Shown: one piece after another, positions 44,293 through 52,390 of the stretch | Layout of the letters: each line of letters begins with the position of its first letter | Position numbering within the stretch: the stretch's first letter is position 1 | NCBI RefSeq assembly: GCF_037949795.1 | Contig: NZ_CP149934.1 | Coordinates: 124,001-188,000, forward strand | Origin: Thioclava sp. GXIMD2076 | Lineage (GTDB): Bacteria; Pseudomonadota; Alphaproteobacteria; Rhodobacterales; Rhodobacteraceae | Length of the DNA stretch: 64,000 nucleotides | Reading direction: 5' to 3' | Program-made: the position numbers and the translations under genes | The notes under the pieces: generated by a model | Told to the model about the DNA's origin: nothing | The model's input: the letters and a program-made list of their open reading frames with translations, nothing else | Databases searched by the model: none

Positions 44293-44302
44293 GGAGGCCA
44301 TC

Positions 44303-45307
44303 ATGAGCAATGTGTCGAATATGGAAAATACGGGAGCAATCGGGCAGGGGAGGAGTCTGCCCTGGCCCAGGGGCCGCATCGCGCTGGTCGCGGGCTGGGT
44401 GATCGGGCTTGCCATCGTGCTGGCGATCCCGCTGCTCGGGCTCTCGCCCATCTGGCAGGCGGCCGCGCTTCTGACGGTGATCTATGTGCCCGCAGCGGTG
44501 GGCCAGAACCTGATCATCGGCAATGCGGGGCTTCTGGCGATGGGTCAGGCGGCCTTTGTGGGCGTGGGCGCCTACGCTTCCTCGGTGCTGGCGGTGCGTT
44601 ATAACCTTGATGCCTCGATCACCATTCTGGCGGCGATCGTCATTTCGGGCGGGGTCGGTGCGCTGGTGGGCTTTCCGGCGCTACGGATCAGCGGTGACTA
44701 TCTCTTCATTGTCTCGCTGGGTTTCAACCTGATCGTCATCGACGTGATCTTGCAATGGGGCAGCGTCACGGGCGGGGCCACGGGGCTGACCGGCGTGCCG
44801 ACCATGCGCCTCTTCGGCTATGATCTGGGGATCGGCCCGGCCTTCTATTTCGGGACGGTGGGGATCGTGCTTCTGAGCCTGCTGGCCACGCAGCGGATCG
44901 TCTCGAGCCGTTTCGGCCTGACGATGGAGGCGATCCGCGATGACGAGCTGGCCGCCGCCTCGGTGGGCATCAACACTGCTGCGCCCAAGATCTGTTTCTT
45001 CGCCATAGGCTCGGCACTTGCGGGGCTCTCGGGGGCGCTTCTGGGCTATAATCTGGGCTATGTCGGCTTCAAGAGCTTTGACGTTTCGGCAAGTCTGCTG
45101 ATCTTCCAGATGGCGGTGATCGGCGGGCTCGGGCGCATCAGCGGCTCGATCCTGGGGGTGTGCATCATCATCCTTGTGCCCGAAGTGCTGCGTCCCTTGC
45201 AGGAATATCGCCAGCTTCTGGCGGGGCTCTTCATCGTGATCCTCATGGCCACCCGCCCCGAAGGGTTGCTGGGCAAGACCAAGATCACCAACCTGATCAA
45301 GAAATGA
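44303..45307 (+). CDS. branched-chain-type ABC permease (LivM type)
   Basis: 334-aa permease. Seen: VPAAVGQNLIIGNAGLLAMG (family block with GNAGLLxxGQAAF), SGDYLFIVSLGFNLIVIDVI, TGLTGVPTMRLFGYDL, MEAIRDDELAAASVGINT (docking loop), GGLGRISGSILGVCIIILV. ATG at 44303 follows GAGGAGG. Gene lies 10 bp after the LivH-type gene. Confidence 0.9.
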   Translation: MSNVSNMENTGAIGQGRSLPWPRGRIALVAGWVIGLAIVLAIPLLGLSPIWQAAALLTVIYVPAAVGQNLIIGNAGLLAMGQAAFVGVGAYASSVLAVRYNLDASITILAAIVISGGVGALVGFPALRISGDYLFIVSLGFNLIVIDVILQWGSVTGGATGLTGVPTMRLFGYDLGIGPAFYFGTVGIVLLSLLATQRIVSSRFGLTMEAIRDDELAAASVGINTAAPKICFFAIGSALAGLSGALLGYNLGYVGFKSFDVSASLLIFQMAVIGGLGRISGSILGVCIIILVPEVLRPLQEYRQLLAGLFIVILMATRPEGLLGKTKITNLIKK

Positions 45308-45311
45308 GGCA

Positions 45312-46103
45312 GTGATGTTTGACACTACTCCCACAGACACTCCTGCGCTGAGCGTCTCCGGCCTCTCGCTGTCCTATGGCGGGGTGAAGGCGCTCGAGGA
45401 TGTGAGCGTGACGGTGCCCGAAGGCCGCATCATCGGGTTGATCGGACCGAACGGCTCGGGGAAATCGTCTTTTATCAACGTGATTTCAGGGGCCTATCAG
45501 GGCGCCTATGAGGGTGAGGTGCGGATCGGCGGGCGCGAGATGCGCGGCATCCCCGCCAATCGCCGCGCCAAGGCGGGGCTGGGGCGCATCTTTCAGGGGA
45601 TCCGGCTCTTCGATACACTGACGATCGAGCAGAATATCCTGCTGGGCGGCCATATCCATTACGGTTCGGGCTTTGCCGGCAGCATCCTGCGCACCCCGCA
45701 GGCACGGCGCGAACTGGCCCGCCAGCGCGAGCGCGCCTACGAGATCATGGCGCTTTTCGGGGACCGGCTCTTGCCACGCGCGGGCCAGCAGGTTCTGTCA
45801 CTCTCCTACGCCAATCGCCGGCGGGTCGAGATCGCGCGCGCGCTGATGTCGGCGCCCGAACTTCTCCTGCTCGATGAGCCGATGGCGGGGATGAATCCGC
45901 ATGAGACCGAGGAGCTGACCGACCAGCTGCGTGCGCTCAATGACACCCGAAAAATCTCGATGCTCCTCGTCGAGCACAAGATGCAGGTGATCAGCGAGCT
46001 CTGCGACAGCACCTATGTGCTCAGCAGCGGCAAGATCATCACCCATGGGCCGGTGGCCCGGATCCAAGCAGATGAACGCGTGGTGGAGGCATTCCTTGGC
46101 TAA
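45312..46103 (+). CDS. branched-chain-type ABC ATPase (LivG type)
   Basis: 263-aa ATPase. Seen: Walker A GPNGSGKSS, Q-loop and LivG block GLGRIFQGIRLFDTLTIEQN, signature-region LSYANRRRVEIARALMSAPE (LSYGxQ replaced by LSYANR, a real deviation in the ABC signature), Walker B LLLLDEPMAGMNPHETEEL, H-loop LVEHKMQVI. Everything else is normal LivG. It overlaps the LivF-type gene by eight bases. Confidence 0.9.
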   Translation: MMFDTTPTDTPALSVSGLSLSYGGVKALEDVSVTVPEGRIIGLIGPNGSGKSSFINVISGAYQGAYEGEVRIGGREMRGIPANRRAKAGLGRIFQGIRLFDTLTIEQNILLGGHIHYGSGFAGSILRTPQARRELARQRERAYEIMALFGDRLLPRAGQQVLSLSYANRRRVEIARALMSAPELLLLDEPMAGMNPHETEELTDQLRALNDTRKISMLLVEHKMQVISELCDSTYVLSSGKIITHGPVARIQADERVVEAFLG

Positions 46104-46848
46104 TTTCCAGACTGCAGAGGCCGTCTCGGACGTGCCGCTACTCGAGCTTGACAATGTCAGCGTGAATTATGGCCGCTTCCGCGCGCTGAGCAATGTCGGC
46201 TACCGCATCTATCCCGGTCAGATCGTGGCGCTTCTGGGGGGCAATGCCTCCGGAAAATCCACCTCCATGAAAACTATCTCGGGCACCACCGATGTGACCG
46301 AGGGGCGCATCCTGTGGAAGGGCGAGGCGGTGACCGCCGACAAGACCCCAAAACGTATGTCACGCGGGATCGGCGTTGTGCCCGAGGGCCGGCGGATGTT
46401 CGCCTCGCTCACCGTGCTGGAAAACCTCCAGTTGGGTGCATGGGCGGGCGCAAAACGCGGCGCCTCGACCCGCGATATCGAGAAGGTGGTCGAGCTGTTT
46501 CCGCCGCTTGCCAAGCTCCTGCACCGCCCATCGGGAGTGCTCTCGGGCGGCGAGCAGCAGATGGTGGCCTTCGGGCGCGCGCTGATCCGCAACCCCGAGC
46601 TGGTGATCATGGACGAGCCCTCCATGGGGCTGGCGCCCGCGCTGGTCAAACGTGTCTTCGAGATTATCGAGGAGATCCGTGCCCGCGGGGTAGCGGTCTT
46701 TATCGTCGAACAGAATGCCCGCGCGGCGCTGAAGGTCGCCGATTACGCCTATGTGCTGGCCGCAGGAAATGTCGTGCTGGAAGGCGCCCCTTCGGTCGTG
46801 GCGGATGCCCCGATGATGACCGAAGCCTATCTTGGAAAACGGAGTTAA
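46096..46848 (+). CDS. branched-chain-type ABC ATPase (LivF type)
   Basis: 250-aa ATPase. Seen: Walker A GGNASGKST (NASGKST, as in many LivF-like proteins), LivF block GVVPEGRRMFASLTVLENLQ, signature LSGGEQQMVAFGRAL, Walker B LVIMDEPSMGLAPALVKRVF, H-loop IVEQNARAAL (His replaced by Gln, usual for LivF). TTG at 46096 is taken as start: GGAGG lies six bases before it, it overlaps the LivG-type stop, and it is in frame. No ATG or GTG in that frame fits; the ATG at 46015 would add 27 unrelated residues. Confidence 0.88.
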   Translation: MANFQTAEAVSDVPLLELDNVSVNYGRFRALSNVGYRIYPGQIVALLGGNASGKSTSMKTISGTTDVTEGRILWKGEAVTADKTPKRMSRGIGVVPEGRRMFASLTVLENLQLGAWAGAKRGASTRDIEKVVELFPPLAKLLHRPSGVLSGGEQQMVAFGRALIRNPELVIMDEPSMGLAPALVKRVFEIIEEIRARGVAVFIVEQNARAALKVADYAYVLAAGNVVLEGAPSVVADAPMMTEAYLGKRS

Positions 46849-46852
46849 GCCT

Positions 46853-47572
46853 ATGGGTAAGAAGTGGACTATCGTCACAGGCGCGGGCAGTGGCATGGGG
46901 CAGGCCTTTGCGCGGCGCTTTATCGCGGCGGGTTGGGGGGTTCTGGCGATGGACCTCTCATCAGAGGGTCTGGCCGCGCTCTCCCCGCAGGACGGTCTGA
47001 TCACCGCCGTCGTCGATGTGGCCGATCGTGCCGCAGTGGCGCGGGCGATCAAGGAGGCAGGCATCGGGCCCGATCTGCATGCCGCCGTGACCGCCGCCGG
47101 GATCTTCCCGCCCACCACGCTGGCGGATTACACCGAAGAGAAATTCACAAAGATCATGAGTGTCAATGTATTGGGGACATTGAACGTGGCGGCCGAAGCG
47201 ATTTCGGTAATGCAGTCCCATGGCACGAAAGGGGCGATCGTCACCATCAGTTCGGCGGATGCGTTTACCGCCTCGACCGGGCAGCTGGTCTATAGCGCCT
47301 CCAAGGCCGCGGTAGTGTCGCTGACGCGGGTTCTGGCGGCAACTGTGGCGGCCTCGGATATCACCGTCAACGGGATCGCGCCGGGTTGGGTCAATACCCC
47401 CGGCAATGCCGCGACCGGTCGGATGGTGGGGGCGGAGAAACATATCCCGCTCGGGCGCGTGGCCCAGCCCGACGAGATCGGCCAATGGGTCTGGACTCTG
47501 GCCAGCCGCGAGGGCGCTCCCTTCGTCACGGGCGAAACGATCAAGGTCACCGGCGGCGAGCTGATGAGCTGA
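46853..47572 (+). CDS. short-chain dehydrogenase/reductase
   Basis: 239-aa classical SDR. Seen: cofactor motif TGAGSGMGQ at residues 8-16, DVADRAAVARAI, TAAG in place of NNAG, Ser in ISSADAF and the YSASK catalytic pair (Tyr and Lys), and PGWVNTPGNA. It would interconvert an alcohol and a ketone or aldehyde with NAD(P). ATG at 46853 follows GGAG. It begins five bases after the LivF-type stop, so it is in the transporter operon and probably acts on the imported compound. Confidence 0.9.
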   Translation: MGKKWTIVTGAGSGMGQAFARRFIAAGWGVLAMDLSSEGLAALSPQDGLITAVVDVADRAAVARAIKEAGIGPDLHAAVTAAGIFPPTTLADYTEEKFTKIMSVNVLGTLNVAAEAISVMQSHGTKGAIVTISSADAFTASTGQLVYSASKAAVVSLTRVLAATVAASDITVNGIAPGWVNTPGNAATGRMVGAEKHIPLGRVAQPDEIGQWVWTLASREGAPFVTGETIKVTGGELMS

Positions 47573-47607
47573 GCCTTGGTGCAACATTTTACGGATTGGA
47601 GAAGATG

Positions 47608-48897
47608 ATGGACAAGAAACCGCAACGTATCTGTGTGATCGGCTCTGGCGTGACCGGTCTCGTGGCGATCCGCGAGCTGCTGGCCGAGGGCTACGAGGTG
47701 CAGGCGTTCGAGAAATCGGGTGATGTGATCGGGGTCTGGGCGAATGTCTACGACTCTGTGCAGTTGCTGACCTCGCGCAAGGCCACCGCCTTCAAGGGCT
47801 ATCCGATGCCCGAGGACACGGCGCAATTCCCTACAGGCCAGCAATATCGCGACTATATCCGCTCGGTCGCCAAGAAGGCCGGCCTGCTGCCGCATATCCG
47901 CTTCAATTGCGAGGTCGTCTCGGCCGAGCCGGTCGAGAAGGGCGCTAAAGGCTGGCAGATCACGCTGGGCGATGGCACACGCCAGCATTTCGATGCGGTG
48001 GTGGCGGCGCATGGCCATCTGTGGTCGCCGCGCATCCCGCAGGTGGAGGGCCGCTTTACCGGCAAGATGATGCATACCTCGCAGTATCGCAGCCCGCAGG
48101 ATATGGAGGGCGAGAGCGTGCTGGTGGTGGGCTCGGGCAATTCGGCCTGTGATATGGTCACCGATGCCATCGCCTCGGGGCGGCAGGCCTATATGTCGCT
48201 CAACCGGCCCACATGGTTCGTGCCGCAATCCTTCTTCGGCACGCCGCGCGCCGATCTGACATTCCCCGCGCATTTCCCCGGTGCCTCGGGCGACGAGATG
48301 AACCATCTGATGGTGAAAATGTCGGTGGGCGAGCCGCAATCCTATGGCTTCCCGCAGCCCGCCGACGAGGACTGGAGCGCGCGGCCCCCGACCTTCTCCA
48401 CGCTGGTTCCCTATTGGGCGCAGCGCGGGCGGGTGAAGCCTGTGCCCAAGATCGCGCGGTTCGAGGGCAGGCAGGTGACCTTCGTCGATGGTAGCACGCT
48501 GCAGGTCGACACGCTGATCTGGGCGACCGGCTATCTGGCCCCCGTGCCCTTCCTGCCCGAAGGGCTTCTGGACTATATCGGCGATTTCCCGGCCCGTAAG
48601 GTGGGCGGGCTTCTGGCGGCCAATCTGGACAATCTCTATTTCTCCGGCATGTGCAGCCCGCGCGGCGGTGCGCCCAACAATTACGGGCGCGGAGCCGAGA
48701 CGTTGGCCAAGCTCGTGACCGCACGGTTCCGGCTCGGGGCCTCGCTCTGCGAGACGGTCTTTGCCGATGAGGCGCCGACGGGGCGGATGGACTGGATGCT
48801 GGCGCATTGGGTGGCGGAACTCGAGGCCGCCGAGGCCCGCCTTGTGCAGGCCTGCGCCGCGGCCCCCGCCCCTGTCGAAGAGGCGCTTGTCGACTGA
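47608..48897 (+). CDS. flavin-containing monooxygenase (FMO family)
   Basis: 429-aa FMO-type protein. Seen: FAD motif GSGVTG near residues 11-16, VQLLTSRKATAFKGYPMP, fingerprint FTGKMMHTSQY (FxGxxxHxxxY), NADPH motif GSGNSA, and IWATGYLAPVPFLPEG (the ATGY motif). Compared with CzcO-like proteins it is closest to classical FMOs that oxygenate N or S atoms, for example trimethylamine. ATG at 47608 has GGAG six bases before it; the ATG three bases earlier is possible. Last gene of the Liv-type operon after the SDR, suggesting the imported molecule is N- or S-oxygenated. Confidence 0.85.
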   Translation: MDKKPQRICVIGSGVTGLVAIRELLAEGYEVQAFEKSGDVIGVWANVYDSVQLLTSRKATAFKGYPMPEDTAQFPTGQQYRDYIRSVAKKAGLLPHIRFNCEVVSAEPVEKGAKGWQITLGDGTRQHFDAVVAAHGHLWSPRIPQVEGRFTGKMMHTSQYRSPQDMEGESVLVVGSGNSACDMVTDAIASGRQAYMSLNRPTWFVPQSFFGTPRADLTFPAHFPGASGDEMNHLMVKMSVGEPQSYGFPQPADEDWSARPPTFSTLVPYWAQRGRVKPVPKIARFEGRQVTFVDGSTLQVDTLIWATGYLAPVPFLPEGLLDYIGDFPARKVGGLLAANLDNLYFSGMCSPRGGAPNNYGRGAETLAKLVTARFRLGASLCETVFADEAPTGRMDWMLAHWVAELEAAEARLVQACAAAPAPVEEALVD

Positions 48898-48926
48898 GGG
48901 GGGACAAGCGGGCCAATGGACTCCAA

Positions 48927-48975
48927 AATATGTCCTCTGGTATATATTTCTATTTTATACGCTAGAGGACATATT
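48927..48975. promoter_or_regulatory. 12-bp perfect inverted repeat, candidate HipB operator
   Basis: AATATGTCCTCT (48927-48938) and AGAGGACATATT (48964-48975) are exact reverse complements separated by 25 bp. The right arm overlaps the -35 hexamer of the hipBA promoter. A weaker related word, TTGGGGCATATT, lies at 48991-49002 on the -10 region. The placement fits autorepression by HipB. Confidence 0.75.
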
Positions 48976-49016
48976 GAAATTTTATATCTTTTGGGGCATA
49001 TTCTCGACTAAAGGAG
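48974..49016 (+). promoter_or_regulatory. hipBA promoter and ribosome-binding site
   Basis: TTGAAA (48974-48979), 17-bp spacer, CATATT (48997-49002), then AAGGAG (49011-49016) six bases before the hipB ATG. This gives a short leader of about 15 bases. The whole region is AT-rich against GC-rich genes on both sides. Confidence 0.6.
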
Positions 49017-49022
49017 AGCCTG

Positions 49023-49280
49023 ATGCCCCATCCCGGTCCCTTATTGGCCCGCACGCCCGCCGATATCGGTCATGCGATCCGCGCTGCCCGCAAGGCGCGC
49101 GGCCTGACACAAACCCAGCTCGCAACTCTGAGCAATGTCGGACAGGCCACGATCTCCAAGCTGGAAAGCGGGGCGGTGGTGCCGACGCTGGAGACGGTTT
49201 TCGATATTCTGGCGGTGCTGGATCTGGAGCTGCATGTCACCCCCCGTAGCCGCTCGGGCGATCTCGAGGACCTGTTCTGA
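49023..49280 (+). CDS. hipB: HipB-like HTH antitoxin
   Basis: 85-aa XRE-type DNA-binding protein. Seen: HTH with RAARKARGLTQTQLATLSNV and GQATISKLESGAVVPTLETV, then FDILAVLDLELHVTPRSRSG, a tail typical of HipB that contacts HipA. It neutralises HipA and represses the operon. Stop and HipA start overlap in TGATG, so the two are coupled. The upstream inverted repeat is the candidate operator. Confidence 0.9.
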   Translation: MPHPGPLLARTPADIGHAIRAARKARGLTQTQLATLSNVGQATISKLESGAVVPTLETVFDILAVLDLELHVTPRSRSGDLEDLF

Positions 49281-50581
49281 TGGGGCGCAAACGCCATTTC
49301 GTGCCGCTCGATGTCTATCTCAACGGGCGTCAGGTGGGCCAGCTTGCCCGCGCCGCAAGCGGAGCGGTGTATTTTGCTTATGGCCATGACTGGCTCGATT
49401 GGGAGCATAGCTTTCCGGTCTCGCTCTCGCTGCCGCTCCGCGAGGGCCGCTATAGTGGTGCGGTGGTGCTGGCGGTGTTCGACAACCTGCTGCCCGATTA
49501 CGAGCCGATCCGTCGCCGTGTGGCCGAGCGGGTGGGGGCGCAGGGCGCCGATACCTACGGGCTTTTGTCGGCCATCGGGCGCGATTGCGTAGGGGCGTTG
49601 CAGTTTCTGCCCGAGGGCGAGGCGCCGCAGGCGCTCGACCGGCTCAGCGGCACCGTGCTGGACGAGGCGCAGATCGCCGCCCGTCTGCGCGATCTGGATC
49701 TCGCCCCACTGGGGCTGCGCGCTGAAAGCGGCTTCCGCATCTCGATTGCGGGTGCGCAGGAAAAGACGGCGCTCCTGTACCAGAACGGGCAATGGATCGA
49801 GCCCGATGGCACCACGCCCACGACCCATATCCTCAAGCCCCAGATCGGACGCCTGCCCAACGGAATGGACCTGTCGGACAGCGTCGAGAACGAGCATCTG
49901 TGCCTGACCCTTCTGGAGGCTTTCGGGCTGTCGGTGGCCCAGACGCGGATCGCGCGGTTCGAGGACCAGAAGGTGCTGGTGGTCGAGCGTTTCGACAGGC
50001 GTTGGGCGCGGGACGGGCGGCTGTTGCGGCTGCCGCAGGAGGATATGTGCCAGGCGCTGTCCATCCCGCCCTCGCGCAAATACCAGAACGAGGGCGGGCC
50101 GGGCATCGCCGAGATCATGGCGCTTTTGCGCGGCAGCGACCAGCCGCTACAGGACCGGCTGGATTTCTTCAGGGCCAATGTGCTCTTCTGGCTGATGGGC
50201 GCGACCGATGGGCATGCCAAGAATTTCAGCCTCGCGCTGGCACCGGGCGGGCGCTTCCGGATGACCCCGCTCTATGATGTGCTGAGCGTGCAGCCGGGTG
50301 TGGACAGCCGCCAGATCGAGCGCAAGGAGTTCCGGCTGGCCATGCGCTGGGGCGGGTCCAACAATTATCGCGTCCAGGATATTGTCGGACGCCATATCAT
50401 CGAGACGGGACTGGCCTCGGGCCTCTCGCGCGAGATGATCGCAAGCCTGTGCGAAGAGCTGCGGGACAGGGCCGAAGGCGCCATCGCACGCAGCTACGAC
50501 GCGCTGCCCGAGGAGGTGCCAGAACGCATTCTCGACAGTATCGCTTCGGCGATGACCGCGCGGCTGAAGGGGCTGGTCTGA
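49280..50581 (+). CDS. hipA: HipA-family serine/threonine kinase toxin
   Basis: 433-aa HipA-type kinase. E. coli HipA phosphorylates glutamyl-tRNA synthetase and causes growth arrest; other members have other targets. Seen: N-terminal subdomain DVYLNGRQVGQL, P-loop-like SISIAGAQEKTALL (residues 153-166), Lys186 in HILKPQ, catalytic Asp310 in GATDGHAKNFSL, and metal Asp333 in PLYDVLS. The length and all kinase residues are intact, so it should be active. It is encoded directly after HipB with no gap. Confidence 0.93.
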   Translation: MGRKRHFVPLDVYLNGRQVGQLARAASGAVYFAYGHDWLDWEHSFPVSLSLPLREGRYSGAVVLAVFDNLLPDYEPIRRRVAERVGAQGADTYGLLSAIGRDCVGALQFLPEGEAPQALDRLSGTVLDEAQIAARLRDLDLAPLGLRAESGFRISIAGAQEKTALLYQNGQWIEPDGTTPTTHILKPQIGRLPNGMDLSDSVENEHLCLTLLEAFGLSVAQTRIARFEDQKVLVVERFDRRWARDGRLLRLPQEDMCQALSIPPSRKYQNEGGPGIAEIMALLRGSDQPLQDRLDFFRANVLFWLMGATDGHAKNFSLALAPGGRFRMTPLYDVLSVQPGVDSRQIERKEFRLAMRWGGSNNYRVQDIVGRHIIETGLASGLSREMIASLCEELRDRAEGAIARSYDALPEEVPERILDSIASAMTARLKGLV

Positions 50582-50615
50582 ATGGCTGCCCTGTCGCCGC
50601 TGCGGCGGAGCGGGC

Positions 50616-51287
50616 CTAGGACGTGGCGTGGCGCTCCACATCGAAGCCTGCGGCCTGCCATTCGGCAAAGCCTTCCTCGAGACGGCGAATGTTGTACCCC
50701 ATCGCCCTGAGCTTTGCCACCAGCCGGAATGACGACACGCAATAGGTGCCGCGGCAATAGGCGACGATTTCCTGATCGCGGGGCAGCTTTGCCAGTATTG
50801 CCTCGATTGTCTCGTCGGGCACGCTCAGCGCGCCGGGCAGATGACCGAGGGCGTATTCGTCTTCCGGACGGGCATCGAGCACCGTCACCGCCCCGTCCTG
50901 CAGCCGCATCTGCAATTCATCGCGCGAGACGGGTTCCAGCGCATCCAGATTGCGGAAGTAATCCGACAAAACTTCGCGCAGGGTCGCGCTGCTTTGCTCG
51001 GCCAGCACCGAGAGCGATTGCAGCACGCTCAGGATCTGGTCGCTGGCCAGGCGGTAATGCACATGCTTGCCCTTGCGCTGCCCAACGACCAGAGCGTTAC
51101 GCTTGAGCGATTGCAGATGCTGGGAGGTATTGGCGATAGACAGGCCCGTCAGTTCGGCCAGCCTTTCCACGCTGCGCTCTCCTTGCGAGACCAGTTGCAA
51201 CAGCACCAGCCGGTGCGGATTGCCCAAGGCACGGGAAATCTCCGCCATGCGGTGGAACACCATATTCCGCGGATGGACCTTCGTCAT
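50616..51287 (-). CDS. ArsR-family regulator fused to a rhodanese domain
   Basis: 223-aa two-domain protein. Residues 1-100 form an ArsR winged HTH (GNPHRLVLLQLVSQGERSVE, AELTGLSIANTSQHLQSLKR). Residues 110-220 form a rhodanese domain with AVTVLDARPEDEYALGHLPG and active loop YCRGTYC (Cys178, Cys183). These two are the only cysteines in the protein; the HTH has none. Any sulfur or persulfide sensing must therefore use the rhodanese loop (inference). It is divergent from the dehydrogenase/sulfurtransferase unit at 51487. Confidence 0.9.
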   Translation of the reverse strand: MTKVHPRNMVFHRMAEISRALGNPHRLVLLQLVSQGERSVERLAELTGLSIANTSQHLQSLKRNALVVGQRKGKHVHYRLASDQILSVLQSLSVLAEQSSATLREVLSDYFRNLDALEPVSRDELQMRLQDGAVTVLDARPEDEYALGHLPGALSVPDETIEAILAKLPRDQEIVAYCRGTYCVSSFRLVAKLRAMGYNIRRLEEGFAEWQAAGFDVERHATS

Positions 51288-51380
51288 GACGATCTCCTAC
51301 TCTCCGAGCCAAACACGGGAGCATTTTCTTAATTTGTCCGGTCGAGGTCAAGTCGAGCCCCGATTACATTGACCATGCTT

Positions 51381-51402
51381 CATTCAATACTTTACTTGAA
51401 TG
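51381..51402. promoter_or_regulatory. palindrome in the ArsR-rhodanese divergent region
   Basis: CATTCAA-N8-TTGAATG, perfect 7-bp arms, midway between the two divergent genes. Operators of ArsR-family sulfide and persulfide sensors are AT-rich ATTC...GAAT dyads, so this is the best candidate site for the adjacent regulator. Confidence 0.6.
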
Positions 51403-51486
51403 GGAGAACGGCACAGCGCGCGAGGCCACGCAAGGGTGGTTCGGGCAGCTTAGGCCCGCATTTAAAAGGTTACGACCGGAGGCATC

Positions 51487-52365
51487 ATGGAAGATCAAAC
51501 TATCGCATTCATCGGTCTGGGGAATATGGGCGGCGCGATGTCATCCAATCTGGTGAAGGCCGGCTACAAGGTAACGGGCTACGATCCCGCACAAGGCGCG
51601 CGGGCACAGGCCGAAGCGAATGGCGTGGCTCTGGCTGACAGCGCAGTCGAGGCGGTGGCTGGTGCCGACATCATCCTGACCATGTTGCCCGATGCCTCTT
51701 TCGTGCGCGACGTCTGGGCCGAGATCCTGCCCCATGCCAAGAAGGGTGCGCTGATCGCCGATAGCTCGACTATCGACGTGATGAGCGCACGCGAGATCCA
51801 CCAGATGGCGGCTCAGGCGGGTCTGCAAAGCGTCGATGCGCCGGTCTCGGGCGGTGTTGCCGGTGCACAGGCGGCCAAGCTGACCTTCATGCTGGGCGGC
51901 TCCGAGGAGGCGCTCGCGCGGATCGAGCCGGTGCTGGCCGTTATGGGCCAGAAATCGGTGCGCTGCGGCGAGGCGGGCTCGGGGCAGGCGGCCAAGATCT
52001 GCAACAACATGATCTTGGGTGTGAATATCGTCGCCGTCTCCGAAGCCTTCGCGCTGGCCGAGAAGCTGGGTCTTTCGGCACAGGCGATGTTCGATGTGGC
52101 TTCGGGATCGACGGGCCAGTGCTGGGCGCTGACGAGCTATTGCCCCGTGCCGGGCATCGTGCCGACCGCGCCGTCGAACAACGATTACAAACCTGGGGCT
52201 GCGGCGACCATGTTGCTCAAGGATCTGCGTCTGGCCCAGGAGGCGGCAGGGTCGGTCTCGGCCAACACCCCGCTGGGGACGCATGTGACCGAAATCTACG
52301 AGAAATTCGTCGAAGCCGGATTTGGTGGCGAGGATTTCTCGGCCATCATCAAATCCCTGCGCTAA
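51487..52365 (+). CDS. 3-hydroxyisobutyrate dehydrogenase family protein (MmsB-like)
   Basis: 292-aa beta-hydroxyacid dehydrogenase using NAD(P). Seen: cofactor motif IAFIGLGNMGGAM, substrate motif DAPVSGGVAGA, catalytic Lys in GSGQAAKICNNM, and the MmsB-like stretch STGQCWALTSYCPVPG with DYKPGAAATMLLKDLRLAQ. By sequence it is close to true 3-hydroxyisobutyrate dehydrogenase of valine catabolism. Its setting with sulfurtransferases and a persulfide-type regulator raises the option of another 3-substituted hydroxy acid. GGAGG lies just upstream; first gene of the unit. Confidence 0.88.
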   Translation: MEDQTIAFIGLGNMGGAMSSNLVKAGYKVTGYDPAQGARAQAEANGVALADSAVEAVAGADIILTMLPDASFVRDVWAEILPHAKKGALIADSSTIDVMSAREIHQMAAQAGLQSVDAPVSGGVAGAQAAKLTFMLGGSEEALARIEPVLAVMGQKSVRCGEAGSGQAAKICNNMILGVNIVAVSEAFALAEKLGLSAQAMFDVASGSTGQCWALTSYCPVPGIVPTAPSNNDYKPGAAATMLLKDLRLAQEAAGSVSANTPLGTHVTEIYEKFVEAGFGGEDFSAIIKSLR

Positions 52366-52390
52366 GCGCCACGGAAGGAGAGGTTTGACA

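Noticed and set aside
42535..44451. 638-codon minus-strand open frame
   Set aside because: Shadow of the Liv-type receptor and permease genes; composition rich in His, Arg, Asp and Gln with no domain.
48927..48975. Inverted repeat near hipB considered as a recombination or att site
   Set aside because: No integrase or resolvase gene and no second copy in the window; its overlap with a good promoter fits an operator better.
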